From Odontocerum albicorne (taxonomy: Eukaryota > Arthropoda > Insecta > Trichoptera > Odontoceridae), in assembly GCA_949825065.1 (NCBI GenBank), contig OX463865.1, positions 20,445,115-20,509,114 of the forward strand: DNA of 64,000 nt, written 5' to 3'. The position numbers and the translations under genes are program-made. Positions 43,166 to 52,844 of this stretch are shown here, piece by piece. Numbering within the stretch: position 1 is the first letter of the stretch; the number at the start of each line of letters is the position of its first letter. Below the pieces are notes generated by a model. That model was not told the origin of the DNA. It searched no databases and saw only the letters and a program-made list of their open reading frames with translations.

Positions 43166-43989
43166 TAAACTAAATTGCTGTGTAAATAATATTAGTGTAA
43201 ATAATATAAGAGGAATGAGGTAGGGGGAGAGAAGTGGGGAGAGATATGATTCAATGGTAAATGGGGTGGGGAAAAAAATAAAATGAATCTTTCGGGCAGG
43301 CCAGGGTCTGGATATCCAAGGGGGGTTGATTTTAAATAGGAAACATTAAGCATAGGGATATTATTAAAATTGGTTTGGTTGTTGATGATATTTAGATTTA
43401 AACTTAACACACGTTAGTTTGTCCGAACATCGGGAATACATGCTCTGGGCAGGACCTAATTGATGTGAAGGATAAGGGGATCTCTGTCGCCTCCTACTGG
43501 AAACACATAGTTGATGATTGATGGTCTGAACAAGGGAATCGTTATAAAAAAACTATGAAAACGTGCATGGCACGAGTTAACAATTTAGTATTTTTATAAG
43601 TTTGCTATGAGCGGATGGTCAGCAGGTCCCGATAATGTACTCGTATATCGGTCAATTTCGTAACAAGATGGCTGACTACTTCTCCACTTACGGATATCAG
43701 CCATCTGGCACTGGTCACCGGTCACTGTTCGCTGTAACAACAGTTACTCCGAAGCTATTATGGGGTTTGATGCCTGCCGAACTTTTAACATACTCAAGTC
43801 CAGCCAGCACACTAAATGTATTTAAAGACTGTTATGAAGACAAAATATAAAGGATAATCTATCAGTAGCGCTCCAGTTTTAAACATTCATATATTTTTAA
43901 TTTGATTACGATTTTGTGTTTTTTTTTTCTTCAGATAATTACACAGGTCGACCTTAACACTTCGAAGACCCAATCGAAATATTTCCCAG

Positions 43990-44400
43990 TGCCCGGATTT
44001 TTTTTTGAGGAATTCCGATTTTTGTGTGACCTTTATCTTCTGGTACTAAAAAAATCCGCCCATTCCGGTGATGTATATTCAATACACATATCAAAATGGA
44101 GCGATTTAAAATCGGAAAAAATAAGAATATTCATAGCCAATCGCTTAAATTAATTAAATTTGAAGTCAAAAGTGATAATAATTGAAATTTAATTGCTGAA
44201 AACATGAAAAAAAAACATCGGCTGACGTTCACAAAACGGGCGAAGAAACCACCTCAGATAAATGCGCTAGAGCGACTGAGACCTGAGACGGACTAACACT
44301 GTGTATGTTGTACCTCCAAGGAAAAAACACAACTGCAAACTGAGATTCTATTTCTTGCGTTCCCATATACCGAAGTAGAGTGAGACGTGAATAGCGTCGC
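43990..44400. repeat. Dispersed repeat E, copy 2
   Basis: Matches copy 1 at 25.1 kb through aatacacatatcaaaatg, gcgatttaaaatcgg, attgctgaaaacatg and cacaaaacgggcgaag. It is cut at about 44400 by a transposase fragment. Confidence 0.7.
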
Positions 44401-44404
44401 TTCC

Positions 44405-44648
44405 TGGCGTCAATATCACGACTTTTTGACATTATTCGGCCGGGAAAAGTTTCTCGCAAAATTTGTATCGTAGCACGAGCTGTGTGTGATGTGGCACCGT
44501 CCTGTTGGAACCACATGTGCTGTAGGCCCAATTGATCCAATTCGAGTACAAGAAAGTTTACCAACATGTCACGATAGCGATCACCAGTAACTGTTACAGC
44601 ATTGTAGAATTCCTTGTATACATGACAAGGAATTCTATAAATACACAA
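44405..44648 (-). pseudogene. Tc1/mariner transposase fragment with second catalytic Asp
   Basis: Minus strand: YKEFYNAVTVTGDRYRDMLV, then LELDQLGLQHMWFQQDGATS, then HTARATIQILRETFPGR. The Q-Q-D-G-A-T-x-H-T-A motif contains the second catalytic Asp. The family is the same as the C-terminal piece at 56.4 kb (V-T-G-x-R-Y, then Q-Q-D-G-A). The frame then enters repeat E. At the other border, tagaattccttgt and its inverse form a small palindrome at 44607-44637. Confidence 0.75.
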
Positions 44649-44649
44649 T

Positions 44650-45057
44650 AAATAAAACTAACATAGAATAAGGAAGTGATTCCCAAGTTGGGCACTTCCA
44701 CATAAGCCTCATCATGGTGGGCGCTGGAAGGCAAGAAGACGTAAGGAGAGTGCTAGGCTGGTAAAAAGGGGTCAAGAACACAAATAGATACTTCCTACAA
44801 ATAAAATCGTATATCAGAAGCGACAGCTGAGGTGGTACGGGCACATAAGGCGGAGATCACCAGACCATACTGTAAATCAGGCAATGCCTGTGGATCTTCC
44901 TCGACAGCCGTCCAGAGAAAGACCAAAGAACTCCTGGATGACTCAATGCTCCAAAATCCTACAGAGAAACGGCCTAGATGAGGGCGACACCCAGAACCGA
45001 AGAACATACAGCCTGAGAACGAGAAAAGCCGACCTCAACAGCCTACCTAGGCAATGA
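44650..45057 (+). pseudogene. LINE ORF2 C-terminus
   Basis: Plus frame reads KRQLRWYGHIRRRSPDHTVN, then QPSRERPKNSWMTQCSKILQ, then TYSLRTRKADLNSLPRQ. L-R-W-Y-G-H and a G/E-R-P-x-x-x-W-x-D/T block are usual for LINE C-termini. Distinct from LINE-B, K and J. Confidence 0.65.
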
Positions 45058-45299
45058 GTTGGGACAGTGCCAGGAAGAAGAAGAAAATCGTATATCAGAA
45101 AAGTTAATTTTATAGTAGAGCTCTATTTGAAGATAAAATGTTTTCCGTTTTCTTAGTTAAAGAATTATATTTCTTAATTTACGTAAATAGTTTAATCACA
45201 GCTGAATCAACATAAATTAATTTTGAAAAAAAAAAACTTACCATTTAAATTGAAACAGCTCTACTGCAATAATTGCTTTTCGTACAATCGATGTGTCGT

Positions 45300-45350
45300 C
45301 TTCATCGTTGCTGGACCTCGTTGTCGAGGATCCCCTCGCCACTCCTTGTC
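45300..45350 (-). mobile_element. SINE-B 3' fragment
   Basis: Only the conserved end is present: tgctggacctcgttgtcgag, then gatcccctcgccac. Confidence 0.55.
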
Positions 45351-45591
45351 CATTCTTGAGCTGCTCTTCCACGTCCATCATGTGATCATCTGTGAGACAA
45401 CATCTCGATCCTAGACGTGCATTCCCTCCCACAGATGTCACAGACATATGGATCTCGCTGTGAGTAGAAGGTATCGAAATAGGCTTCTCACAAGGGTTAC
45501 CATTACTTGAATAGAGCGATTTAAGGAGGCTGCTAACTTATACTGAGTTGAGTGAGGAAAAAATTGTCTAATCACATCAGGTCAATATTTC

Positions 45592-46210
45592 ACGTCGATA
45601 TGCCTTCGTTATGAGGCGATAAAGGAAACGTTCACGTTGATATGCCTTCGTTATGAGGCGATAAAGGAAACGTTCACGTTGATATGCCTTCGTTATGAGG
45701 CGATAAAGGAAACGTTCACGTTGATATGCCTTCGTTATGAGGCGATTAAGGAAACTTTCACGTTGATATGCCTTCGTTATGAGGCGATAAAGGAAACTTT
45801 CACGTTGATATGCCTTCGTTATGAGGCGATCAATAAAACTTTCACGTTGATATGCCTTCGTTATGAGGCGATAAAGGAAACTTTCACGTTGATATGCCTT
45901 CGTTATGAGGCGATTAAGGAAACTTTCACGTTGATATGCCTTCGTTATGAGGCGATAAAGGAAACTTTCACGTTGATATGCCTTCGTTATGAGGCGATTA
46001 AGGAAACTTTCACGTTGATATGCCTTCGTTATGAGGCGATCAATAAAACTTTCACGTTGATATGCCTTCGTTATGAGGCGATTAAGGAAACTTTTACGTT
46101 GATATGCCTTCGTTATGAGGCGATCAAGGAAATTTTCACGCCTTCGTTATTAGACGATCAAGGAAACTTTCACGTTGATATGCCTTCGTTATGAGGCGAT
46201 CAAGGAAACT
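45592..46210. repeat. 42-bp minisatellite, about 14 copies
   Basis: Units contain gttgatatgccttcgttatg, then aggcgataaaggaaacgttc. Variants have gattaagg or gatcaataaaa. The open frame of 185 codons through it is a product of the 42-bp period. The array abuts a LINE-F 3' UTR at 46215. Confidence 0.95.
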
Positions 46211-46214
46211 AAAC

Positions 46215-46370
46215 AGCCAAGAAGAAAGTACTCAACATTTGTATTTTTGAACATCTGCACCAAATACTCGTATAATATGTTTTTCTGAACATGTGCAGAT
46301 GCGGGGACGTATTTAATCTAATGGTTGCAGCCAACACTTTCTTATTCTCGCACTCCACTTTCTTTTCGTA
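46215..46370 (+). mobile_element. LINE-F 3' UTR end
   Basis: gaagaaagtactcaac, then accaaatactcgtataatat, then tgtgcagatgcggggacgta. Relative to the 29.67 kb copy (accaaatatgttttt), TACTCGTA plus a few bases are inserted at 46265. The neighbouring array could have grown within this element. Confidence 0.6.
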
Positions 46371-46424
46371 ATATTTACTATGCACGTAAGTGTAGATCTG
46401 TCAATAATAGTCGTTTCAAATCCC

Positions 46425-46480
46425 TAGTTAGAGCCCTTTCAGAAGAATCTGCTCTCTAAACGGCGCTATATAAATCCATA
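46425..46480 (+). mobile_element. SINE-D tail with B box
   Basis: gtttcaaatccctagttaga, then gaatctgctctctaaacggc and gctatataaat. Confidence 0.6.
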
Positions 46481-46489
46481 TTCAATAGA

Positions 46490-47060
46490 TTGACACATAC
46501 ATACATACCATCACGCCATTTCCCTGACGTGGAAGGCAGAGAGGACAGAGCACCATACTCTTCTAACTCGACACACATCCTTAGCCTCTCCTATACACCT
46601 TTCTCACACAACCTCTACGATTTCTCTGACTTTCTACATTACCTTCTTTCAGAATATTCGCTTGATCTAACCATACTTTATTTAGTCTTCCTCTCATACG
46701 CCTACAACTCACATCTGCACTGTACAATACCCGGCGGTAAGTAATACACATCGGGCTTAAGAAAGAGACTGTCGGCCATAATCGGCTAACTTCGGCTTTG
46801 TAGAGCGTCGTCTCTGTCATTCATACACGTGTTCCGTCGCATCGTCGCGTACCGGACTGTTAGCGCATCGTGCGACAGAGACGACGCTCTACAAAGCAAT
46901 GTGTGTAACTATCCACCGGACACTGTATGTATATTTTGTTAGTCTTTCTTCATTCATTCGTTCTACATGCCCAAACCATCTCAACGTACTCTTATTCATC
47001 GTATTTAACACATCAGTCTTAATTTCACATTCATCCCTTATCACTTTACTACGTATTGTG
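46490..47060 (-). mobile_element. LINE-B 3' end interrupted by a MITE
   Basis: The tail begins with cacgccatttccctgacg. It runs through accatactttatttagtctt and cacatctgcactgta, is interrupted by the 46725-46925 element, then resumes tatgtatattttgttagtct, then catgcccaaaccatctcaac. Bases 47060-47470 show nothing further. Confidence 0.7.
46725..46925. mobile_element. MITE family G copy 1, CAGTACCCGGCGG ends, TA TSD
   Basis: Left CAATACCCGGCGGTAAG and right (reverse complement) CAGTGTCCGGTGG. TA lies at 46723-46724 and 46926-46927. The interior holds gcttaagaaagagactgtcg and an inner inverted pair ctttgtagagcgtcgtctct / agagacgacgctctacaaag. The uninterrupted LINE-B at 55448 (gctgtatatttg) gives the empty site. 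Confidence 0.8.
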
Positions 47061-47477
47061 TCATGTATTCATCAATAAACTGACAATTTCAGTTATTTAA
47101 GAAATTGCTAGTTAAATGTAAAACTCAATTAGTCACTAACATACAAGTACGACGAAAAAGCGAATTGTACGAAAATCAAATTTAAGAAATTCGAGGGCTG
47201 CCTGTATTTGATATTACTAACTCTCATCATATGCAATTTATCGAACGTAATCTAAATATTTATGATAGATTTAAAATACACATTGTCTCTGGCGAAATAA
47301 AAATATTTAAAAAATAGAACATTCTAGAATTCTATTGTTTAACCGTTCCATTGTTTTTATTTAATTTTCCCTCTAATATTAGGAACTAGGGATGTGACTA
47401 GTTAAACAGTTTAGTTCAACACGAGGAATATTTAAATAATTCAAGGACAAGTCTTTTGGAATATTTTATGATAAATC

Positions 47478-48430
47478 CAGGGCTGTGGAGTCGGAGTCGG
47501 AGCCGGAGTCGTGGAGTCGGAACATTTTAGGCGGAGTCGGAGTCGGAAAAAATCGACCGACTCCGACTCCGTTTAATTATTTTAACATTTTCTTTAATGA
47601 ATAACGTTACGGTATGTGTTAACCAGTTAACCTCTCATCGTTTCATGCCTGATACTATGCAGACTTTTATAATCGCAATAAACCCCAAAAGGGGATTACG
47701 TTCAGTTTATTGCAGCCGTACAAATAGTAAATTCCTGCACTTAGATTCCTAGGGTTTTTATTTATTTTCTAGGAAAATAAATAAAATAAGAACACGTGTC
47801 GGTTATTTTCCGCGCTTAAAATTATTAAATCAGATTTAAGAGCTTCCATAAATCCTGACTTAATATAAGCAATTCTTTTTTTGAGATCTAATTCCATTTA
47901 GACCACGAATAGGAAATAAGATTTATATAAAGTATATTTACTTTCAAAAATCTTATCTTGTGTTCTATTCAATATTGAATCAAAATAATAATAAACAATA
48001 TTAATAAGATTTAGTTAACGTATGAAAACAAATGAAGCAACCTTTTTATTTTATTTTAAAGTGTTTTCTTTTTTTTTTTATACCTACCTGTCTTGTTTTT
48101 CTAATTATTTTAAAAGTTTCATTTAATTCTTTTTTTAAATATTCATATATATTTTTAATATTATTTTTGTGTGAAGATATTGCTTAATGTGTATTGTTTA
48201 TATATTTTTTTAATAAATTGTTTCATTTGTGTACGAATATAATTAATTTTTAATTTATACCTGTATCCATTATTAATAAGTCAATATAAATACATTAGGT
48301 AGACGCAGTAAATTATAAAATAAAATAAAAATTGAAGTCAGAGTCAAGAGTTGGAGTCGGCGTATAAAATAAAGCCGGAGCCGGAGTCGGAGTCGGAGTC
48401 GGTAAATTTTCATCCGACTCCACAGCCCTG
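47478..48430. mobile_element. hAT-type non-autonomous element, 8-bp TSD
   Basis: Ends are CAGGGCTGTGGAGTCGG and its reverse complement. GATAAATC is present on both sides (47470-47477 and 48431-48438), the 8-bp duplication typical of hAT. Subterminal gagtcggagtcgg runs occur on both ends in opposite orientation. The 750-bp interior is AT-rich without a transposase. Confidence 0.92.
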
Positions 48431-48517
48431 GATAAATCACTTTGTTATTCCACTAATTACATTAATCCCCGCTACACATGTTTCTACTATCTGAAAAGAA
48501 CCGCGGTATAGGAAGAC

Positions 48518-48560
48518 ACTGCTGTTTTGAGAGCAAACTCACTTCAAGGACGCTCAAAAG
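48518..48560 (-). mobile_element. SINE-D tail fragment
   Basis: ttttgagagcaaactcactt, then caaggacgctc, the inverse of the SINE-D hairpin region. Confidence 0.45.
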
Positions 48561-48689
48561 GGCTTAGAAGGATTAATGTAAGAAGTGCAATAACCCAGCA
48601 ATTTACTAATATATATTCTTATATTAAGTTCTACAAAGTTAAAACTAGAACCTTTCACGAGTCAAAGTTTTTTGGATTTAAATGACTTA

Positions 48690-48890
48690 TTTTCATACAT
48701 AAATACACGCCATTTACCTGTTGAGATAAGCAGAAAGGACAGAGCGCCATTTTCTATCACGATATACTTCGGTCTCCGCAACATATTCTTCTGTTTCTCT
48801 TATTCTTTACTTTTCCTTCTCTTCAAATTTAATTTGCTGTTTAGTCAGTTATTCGTCACTCATCAGTTCGATATGTCCAAATCATTATTA
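48690..48890 (-). mobile_element. LINE-B tail fragment
   Basis: acgccatttacctgttgaga, then aagcagaaaggacagagcgc, followed by degraded sequence up to the SINE-A at 48.9 kb. Confidence 0.5.
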
Positions 48891-48899
48891 ATAATAAAG

Positions 48900-49090
48900 G
48901 ACGACCTCCATGGTATTTTTCATAAGACGCTTGTCTTCCGATTCGGAAGTTGCGGGTTCGATTCCCTCTGGAACTCAATTAAAAAAAAGGGTTTCACTTA
49001 ACGCCGCATAAACAAACATCTTTCTGATTGGTCAGACGAGATTGCCACATGGAAATAATTCCACAAGGTTTAACTGTAAACAAAGAAATA
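48900..49090 (+). mobile_element. SINE-A copy
   Basis: Head gacgacctccatggtatttt with a mutated A box. B box ggttcgattcc. Tail gattggtcagacgagattgc, then catggaaataattccac. The hairpin is weakened. Confidence 0.75.
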
Positions 49091-49127
49091 ATTATAGCTG
49101 CCATGCGTGATTTGTTAATAACAGTGG

Positions 49128-49185
49128 GTTCTAGTTCCGAATTAGAGCGTCCTTGAGGAGTTTGTTTTGTAAACGACGGTGTATA
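49128..49185 (+). mobile_element. SINE-D tail
   Basis: gttccgaattagagcgtcct, then tgaggagtttgttttgtaaa, then cggtgtataaa. Confidence 0.55.
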
Positions 49186-49335
49186 AAATTGTTATTTGAA
49201 ATGAATTGAATTTTATAAAGATATCTTGAGAATATATTATATATACGAGTATATGTCCTTCTCTTGTTCGTAAAAGACTAGTGCTTTCGTCTCTTGATAT
49301 TTTGTTTTGTAATAAATTATGAAAGTGTCGATTAA

Positions 49336-49636
49336 CCCTTTCCGGTCCTATGTCGAATGTCATTCGACATCGATTTTATTCCAGCGAGTCCTATGTCGAA
49401 TGTCATTCGACATTTTTTTTTTTTTTTAATTTTTTTTTTAACCGTGCGAGTTTATTGCCATGTAGAAATCTCTTCCAAAAATTTTCTTGTGAACATAAAT
49501 ATAGTTTTATTAAAAACAACCTTGTGAACATAAATATAGTTTTATTAAAAACAATGTAATGTATTGTTTTACCCTGTAATTCTGTAAATCTTTTGTGGAC
49601 CTGATGGAACTTTTTTTTTTTGTGGACCGGAAAGGG
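49336..49636. mobile_element. piggyBac-like MITE, TTAA TSD
   Basis: Perfect 13-bp TIRs CCCTTTCCGGTCC flanked by TTAA at 49332-49335 and 49637-49640. Near the left end a perfect palindrome (TGTCGAATGTCATTCGACA) occurs twice, 35 bp apart. The interior carries a SINE-A tail fragment on the minus strand (49440-49482) and a tandem pair of a 31-bp unit (cttgtgaacataaatatagt). Confidence 0.88.
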
Positions 49637-50026
49637 TTAAGCTACAAAAAACATGTTTTTTTTTTGAGTCATTTTAACCCAATTCCCCGATACCTCTGGT
49701 GAGTTTTGTTTCACAAACTATATTTAAAAAAAGTGTTTGACTGTTTTCTAACTGTTAAGTTCCTTTTATCAGAGCAAATTTAGTCTAGAAGAGGAATAAT
49801 AATATTTTCAACTGCCGTTTTCGTGATTGTTTCCTAATTTTCTATAATTTTGACGTTCCACTGCTAATTGATTCGACTATTTTAGCTTGTTTAAATATGT
49901 GTCTTGTTCCACAGCAATCTCGCATTTGATCCTTACATAGAACTTACGTGTAATTCAGGTTATAAAAGGCAAATCAAACGGTGCTCAAAACACTGTTTAA
50001 TTCATTGATCCGTAGCTAACCAACTA

Positions 50027-50267
50027 CAAGTACCCGGCGGTAAGTAATATACATCGGGTTTAAGAAAGAGACTGTCGGACATAATCGGCTGACTTCGACT
50101 TTGTAGAGCGTCGTTTCTGTCCCTAGAACGCTTGACAAAGACTGACAAATCACGACGGAATACGTGTATGAATGATAGAGACGACGCTCTACAAAGCCGA
50201 AGTCAGCCGATTATGTCCGACAGTCTCTTTCTTAAGCCCGATGTGTATTACTTACCGCCGGGTACTG
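50027..50267. mobile_element. MITE family G copy 2, near-perfect foldback
   Basis: Arms of about 95 bp: tacccggcggtaagtaatat, acatcgggtttaagaaagag, then gcgtcgtttctgtc and the inverse. TA at 50025-50026 and 50268-50269. The right TA is itself part of a TACTCGTA. Confidence 0.85.
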
Positions 50268-50429
50268 TACTCGTAGAAAGCAATGCTTGCATTTGGCGCC
50301 CACTGGGGACGCGGATCTCACTAATGATGGAGAAGGTACAAAAAAAAATATCTACGATATCTCTATATGAGTGAGTTTGGTGTCTATCCATGGCATTATC
50401 CTACTCAGTTTCTGAAATGGTCTGCTTCC

Positions 50430-50535
50430 TAGTGGTATATCATAGATATGGGTGGCGTGTGCAGCTTTAAGGATCACTTAAAGACAATCATTTTTGGGAC
50501 GTCTTATCAAAATTTATTATGTTATATGAACACTA
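50430..50535 (+). mobile_element. LINE-F C-terminal fragment
   Basis: gggacgtcttatcaaaattt, then atgaacactacac, as in the 59.6 kb copy. A SINE-B is inserted immediately after. Confidence 0.5.
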
Positions 50536-50544
50536 CACACGATC

Positions 50545-50730
50545 GTTCATTGCTGGACCTTATAGTCGAGAATCCCCTCGCCATTGCAATGTCAATTTAA
50601 TTGGAAAGCAAAGCTGTGCCGTAATTTTTTTTTGTGAAGTGAGTGAGCCGTTGCATACCAGCAAACTCACCGGCCACACCGCTGTACTGGATCGGCACAT
50701 CGAAGTGAGCCAATAGGAGCACACCGGTTA
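50545..50730 (-). mobile_element. SINE-B, 5' truncated
   Basis: 3' end tatagtcgagaatcccctcg, body tgagccgttgcataccagc, then ctgtactggatcggcacatc. The tRNA head is missing. Confidence 0.7.
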
Positions 50731-50889
50731 ACGGTAATTTTGAAATTGATCATTTCGGTTATTTTGAAATTATCCATAATTGACTATCCATCGTGCGTGC
50801 CTACACTATCAAAGAGCACTAATAACGTGTTGAACAGTACATTTACATTCGTTCTCATATCGAGAGTGTGTGTGTGTTATCTGCCAATA

Positions 50890-51110
50890 CAGTTCTGGGA
50901 TATTGTGATAAAAGTCTCGAGGGCATTTGATGGTGGCGCTGTTATAAGATTTCTTTATTATTCACTGGTTCGCAGTAGATTAGAGTGCGGCTCAATTATA
51001 TTGAATCCGAGTGGAATCTAGGGCTCCCTGATAGTTGAGCGAGTCGAAAAGAGATTTCAGCGACACCTGGCGGATTTAATCCGTGATTTTTTATTGCTTC
51101 TATAAATTCA
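50890..51110 (+). pseudogene. Jockey/CR1-like LINE ORF2 fragment
   Basis: KVSRAFDGGAVIRFLYYSLV, then RSRLECGSIILNPSGI: the L-Y-x-S-L-V-R-S-x-L-E-Y/C-x-S-x-I-W-N-P motif after the RT domain. It decays after a stop near 51020. Confidence 0.65.
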
Positions 51111-51232
51111 AATAACGGTATTAAGGAGTGCAAAAATAGCGTTATGTAAAAAAAACTCTGCCTAACGAAAGACTGCGGCAGGTTAAACTTACTGATCTGC
51201 TTGTCATCGGAAGTTTGGGTTTGCTCTGTTAA

Positions 51233-51753
51233 GGCCGAGGCCACCCACACCAAAGTGCTTCGTTAGGTGCTAAGCTAGGTTTTACGTGACTCATAAACTA
51301 GGTGACTTCATCCTTGGCCACACCAAAGTGCTTCACACAAATTCATTTGACATTTGGGAGCGGTTGAGTCAACAAACGATGCCACTTTCAAAACCAATTT
51401 CATTATAACTTACCATCTTTATTTACTTCTTGTGCAACTTCATTCCAAAGTGATTTTATTACAGGTACATTTTTGTATAATTTGCTCGATGGGTTCCACA
51501 AAGGCTCCCTTTTATACACTGCTGTTATTAAAACTTCCGCCATCTTGTAAAATCACGGTGAGACAATAAAATTAACCAACACGTCTGTTCGCTAGGAGAT
51601 TCACTAGGTGACTAATCGTCATGTAGCGTGGCGCGAAGCGTGCAGTGTGGCTATTGCGGTAGTATGCGGTGCGTTGGTTCGCTAGGATATGTCACCTAGC
51701 TCGCAGCGTAACTGGAAGCATCAAGCAAGGCTCGTACGTGTGTGGCCGAGGCC
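51233..51753 (-). mobile_element. Harbinger-like MITE with a MADF exon, TSD TAA
   Basis: Inverted ends GGCCGAGGCCACCCAC and (reverse complement of right) GGCCTCGGCCACACAC are flanked by TAA at 51230-51232 and 51754-51756. Subterminal caccaaagtgcttc is repeated at the left. A 3-bp TWA duplication and a MADF-type gene are hallmarks of PIF/Harbinger. The nuclease gene is absent. Confidence 0.78.
51414..51543 (-). CDS. First exon of a MADF-domain transposon protein, remnant
   Basis: ATG at 51543 starts MAEVLITAVYKREPLWNPSS, then KLYKNVPVIKSLWNEVAQEV and NKDG. It then meets a consensus donor (GTAAGT, 51413-51408). The pattern L-I-x-A-V-x-x-x-x-x-L-W-x-x-x-x-x-x-Y-K-N and W-x-E-V/I-A is the N-terminal half of the MADF/Myb-like DNA-binding domain. 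In Harbinger elements such a protein accompanies the nuclease. The reading frame is intact to the donor. The next exon is deleted, so only half the domain could be made. Confidence 0.65.
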
Positions 51754-51849
51754 TAAGACTGTGTGCTTGCTGAAATATAACACCTGGCACCAATACAATC
51801 ACAGGCGTCTTCCATTCGCAGGATGGCCGACAATAATACTCGATCACGA

Positions 51850-51998
51850 GGTTTTGTATAACACTTTCGTCGCAGTCCAACCTAGCGGAATAATTGCCAA
51901 GTGGCAATATCTTCCAACCAATCAGAAATATGTTCGAGGCCTTAAGTGAAATGCAAACTGGATCCTTTTATTTGAAAATCTGGGTTCCAACGGGACTC
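51850..51998 (-). mobile_element. SINE-A copy
   Basis: Tail taacactttcgtcg, then aattgccaagtggcaatatc. B box on the minus strand gggactcgaaccc near 51985. The A-box end is truncated. Confidence 0.75.
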
Positions 51999-52049
51999 GA
52001 ACCCAAAGCTGCATCAAATGTAAAATAAACCAATTTTTAAATAACACGC

Positions 52050-52330
52050 TGAGATGGTTTGGGCATGTGGAATGAATGAAGAAAAACTAACAAACTAGAT
52101 ATATAGTGTAAATGTGAGTGGAAAGCGTGTGAGAGGAATACCAAGGAGAGTATGGTTGAATCAAGTGTATGATATTCTGAAAGAAGGTAACGTAGAAAGT
52201 CAGAGAAATCGTAGAAGTTGTATGGATGTAGAAGAGGCTAAGGATGTGTGTCGAGACAGGAAATTCTGCCCTCTTTCCCTATCCCGACAGGATAATGGCG
52301 TAATGTTATGTATGTATTTGTATGCTATTT
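52050..52330 (+). mobile_element. LINE-B C-terminus and tail, best-preserved plus copy
   Basis: Frame reads SGKRVRGIPRRVWLNQVYDI, then LKEGNVESQRNRRSCMDVEE, then AKDVCRDRKF. The 3' tail tatcccgacaggataatggc, then atgttatgtatgtat follows. Upstream ctgagatggtttgggcatgt encodes the L-R-W-F-G-H-V motif. Bases 52330-52840 show nothing recognised. Confidence 0.75.
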
Positions 52331-52844
52331 TTTAATCTGTGAATCTATTATTCGTTTATTTTAATTGTATATACCAGCCATCTCACAAGGCTCATTGCCT
52401 GTTCTGAGACAGCTGACTTACACCAAAGAAATTCACATATGGACGCACATATCATAAATAGTTCAACACATCCGAGCTGCAGCCGGTCGCGTGATTTGAC
52501 AAGTCTCAGCGAAGAAATGTCTTCTAGTTAATTACCCTGTTTCATTAAAAATTGGTCTCCTATTTTAATTTTTCTCCTTAAGCTGTAGTGAGATAGCGTG
52601 ATGGTATGTATTTATTATTATGTATTCTAGTAAAAATTCCTTTTCGCAACGATTAGACAGCGGAATTACCGAAACGACATCAAGTGAAGTTGTCAGTACC
52701 TGTCCACAGGCAAGTTTCCTTTAATGGATACAACCCGAAACCTGTTTGTAAGACGTCTGAACTGTTACGAGTAGATAAAACTTTGTATCTTCTCTATCGC
52801 TAACTTGACTACCTACGAAAATATATATATATGAATTATATGTA

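Noticed and set aside
43635..43850. 71-codon frame
   Set aside because: Not recognised and not repeated in the window. No supporting signals.
45637..46194. 185-codon frame with a 14-residue repeat
   Set aside because: Product of the 42-bp minisatellite.
2268..46210. Many arrays have periods divisible by three (36, 39, 42, 63, 138)
   Set aside because: 43, 62 and 110 bp arrays also occur, the sample is about ten arrays, and none looks coding. I treat it as coincidence.
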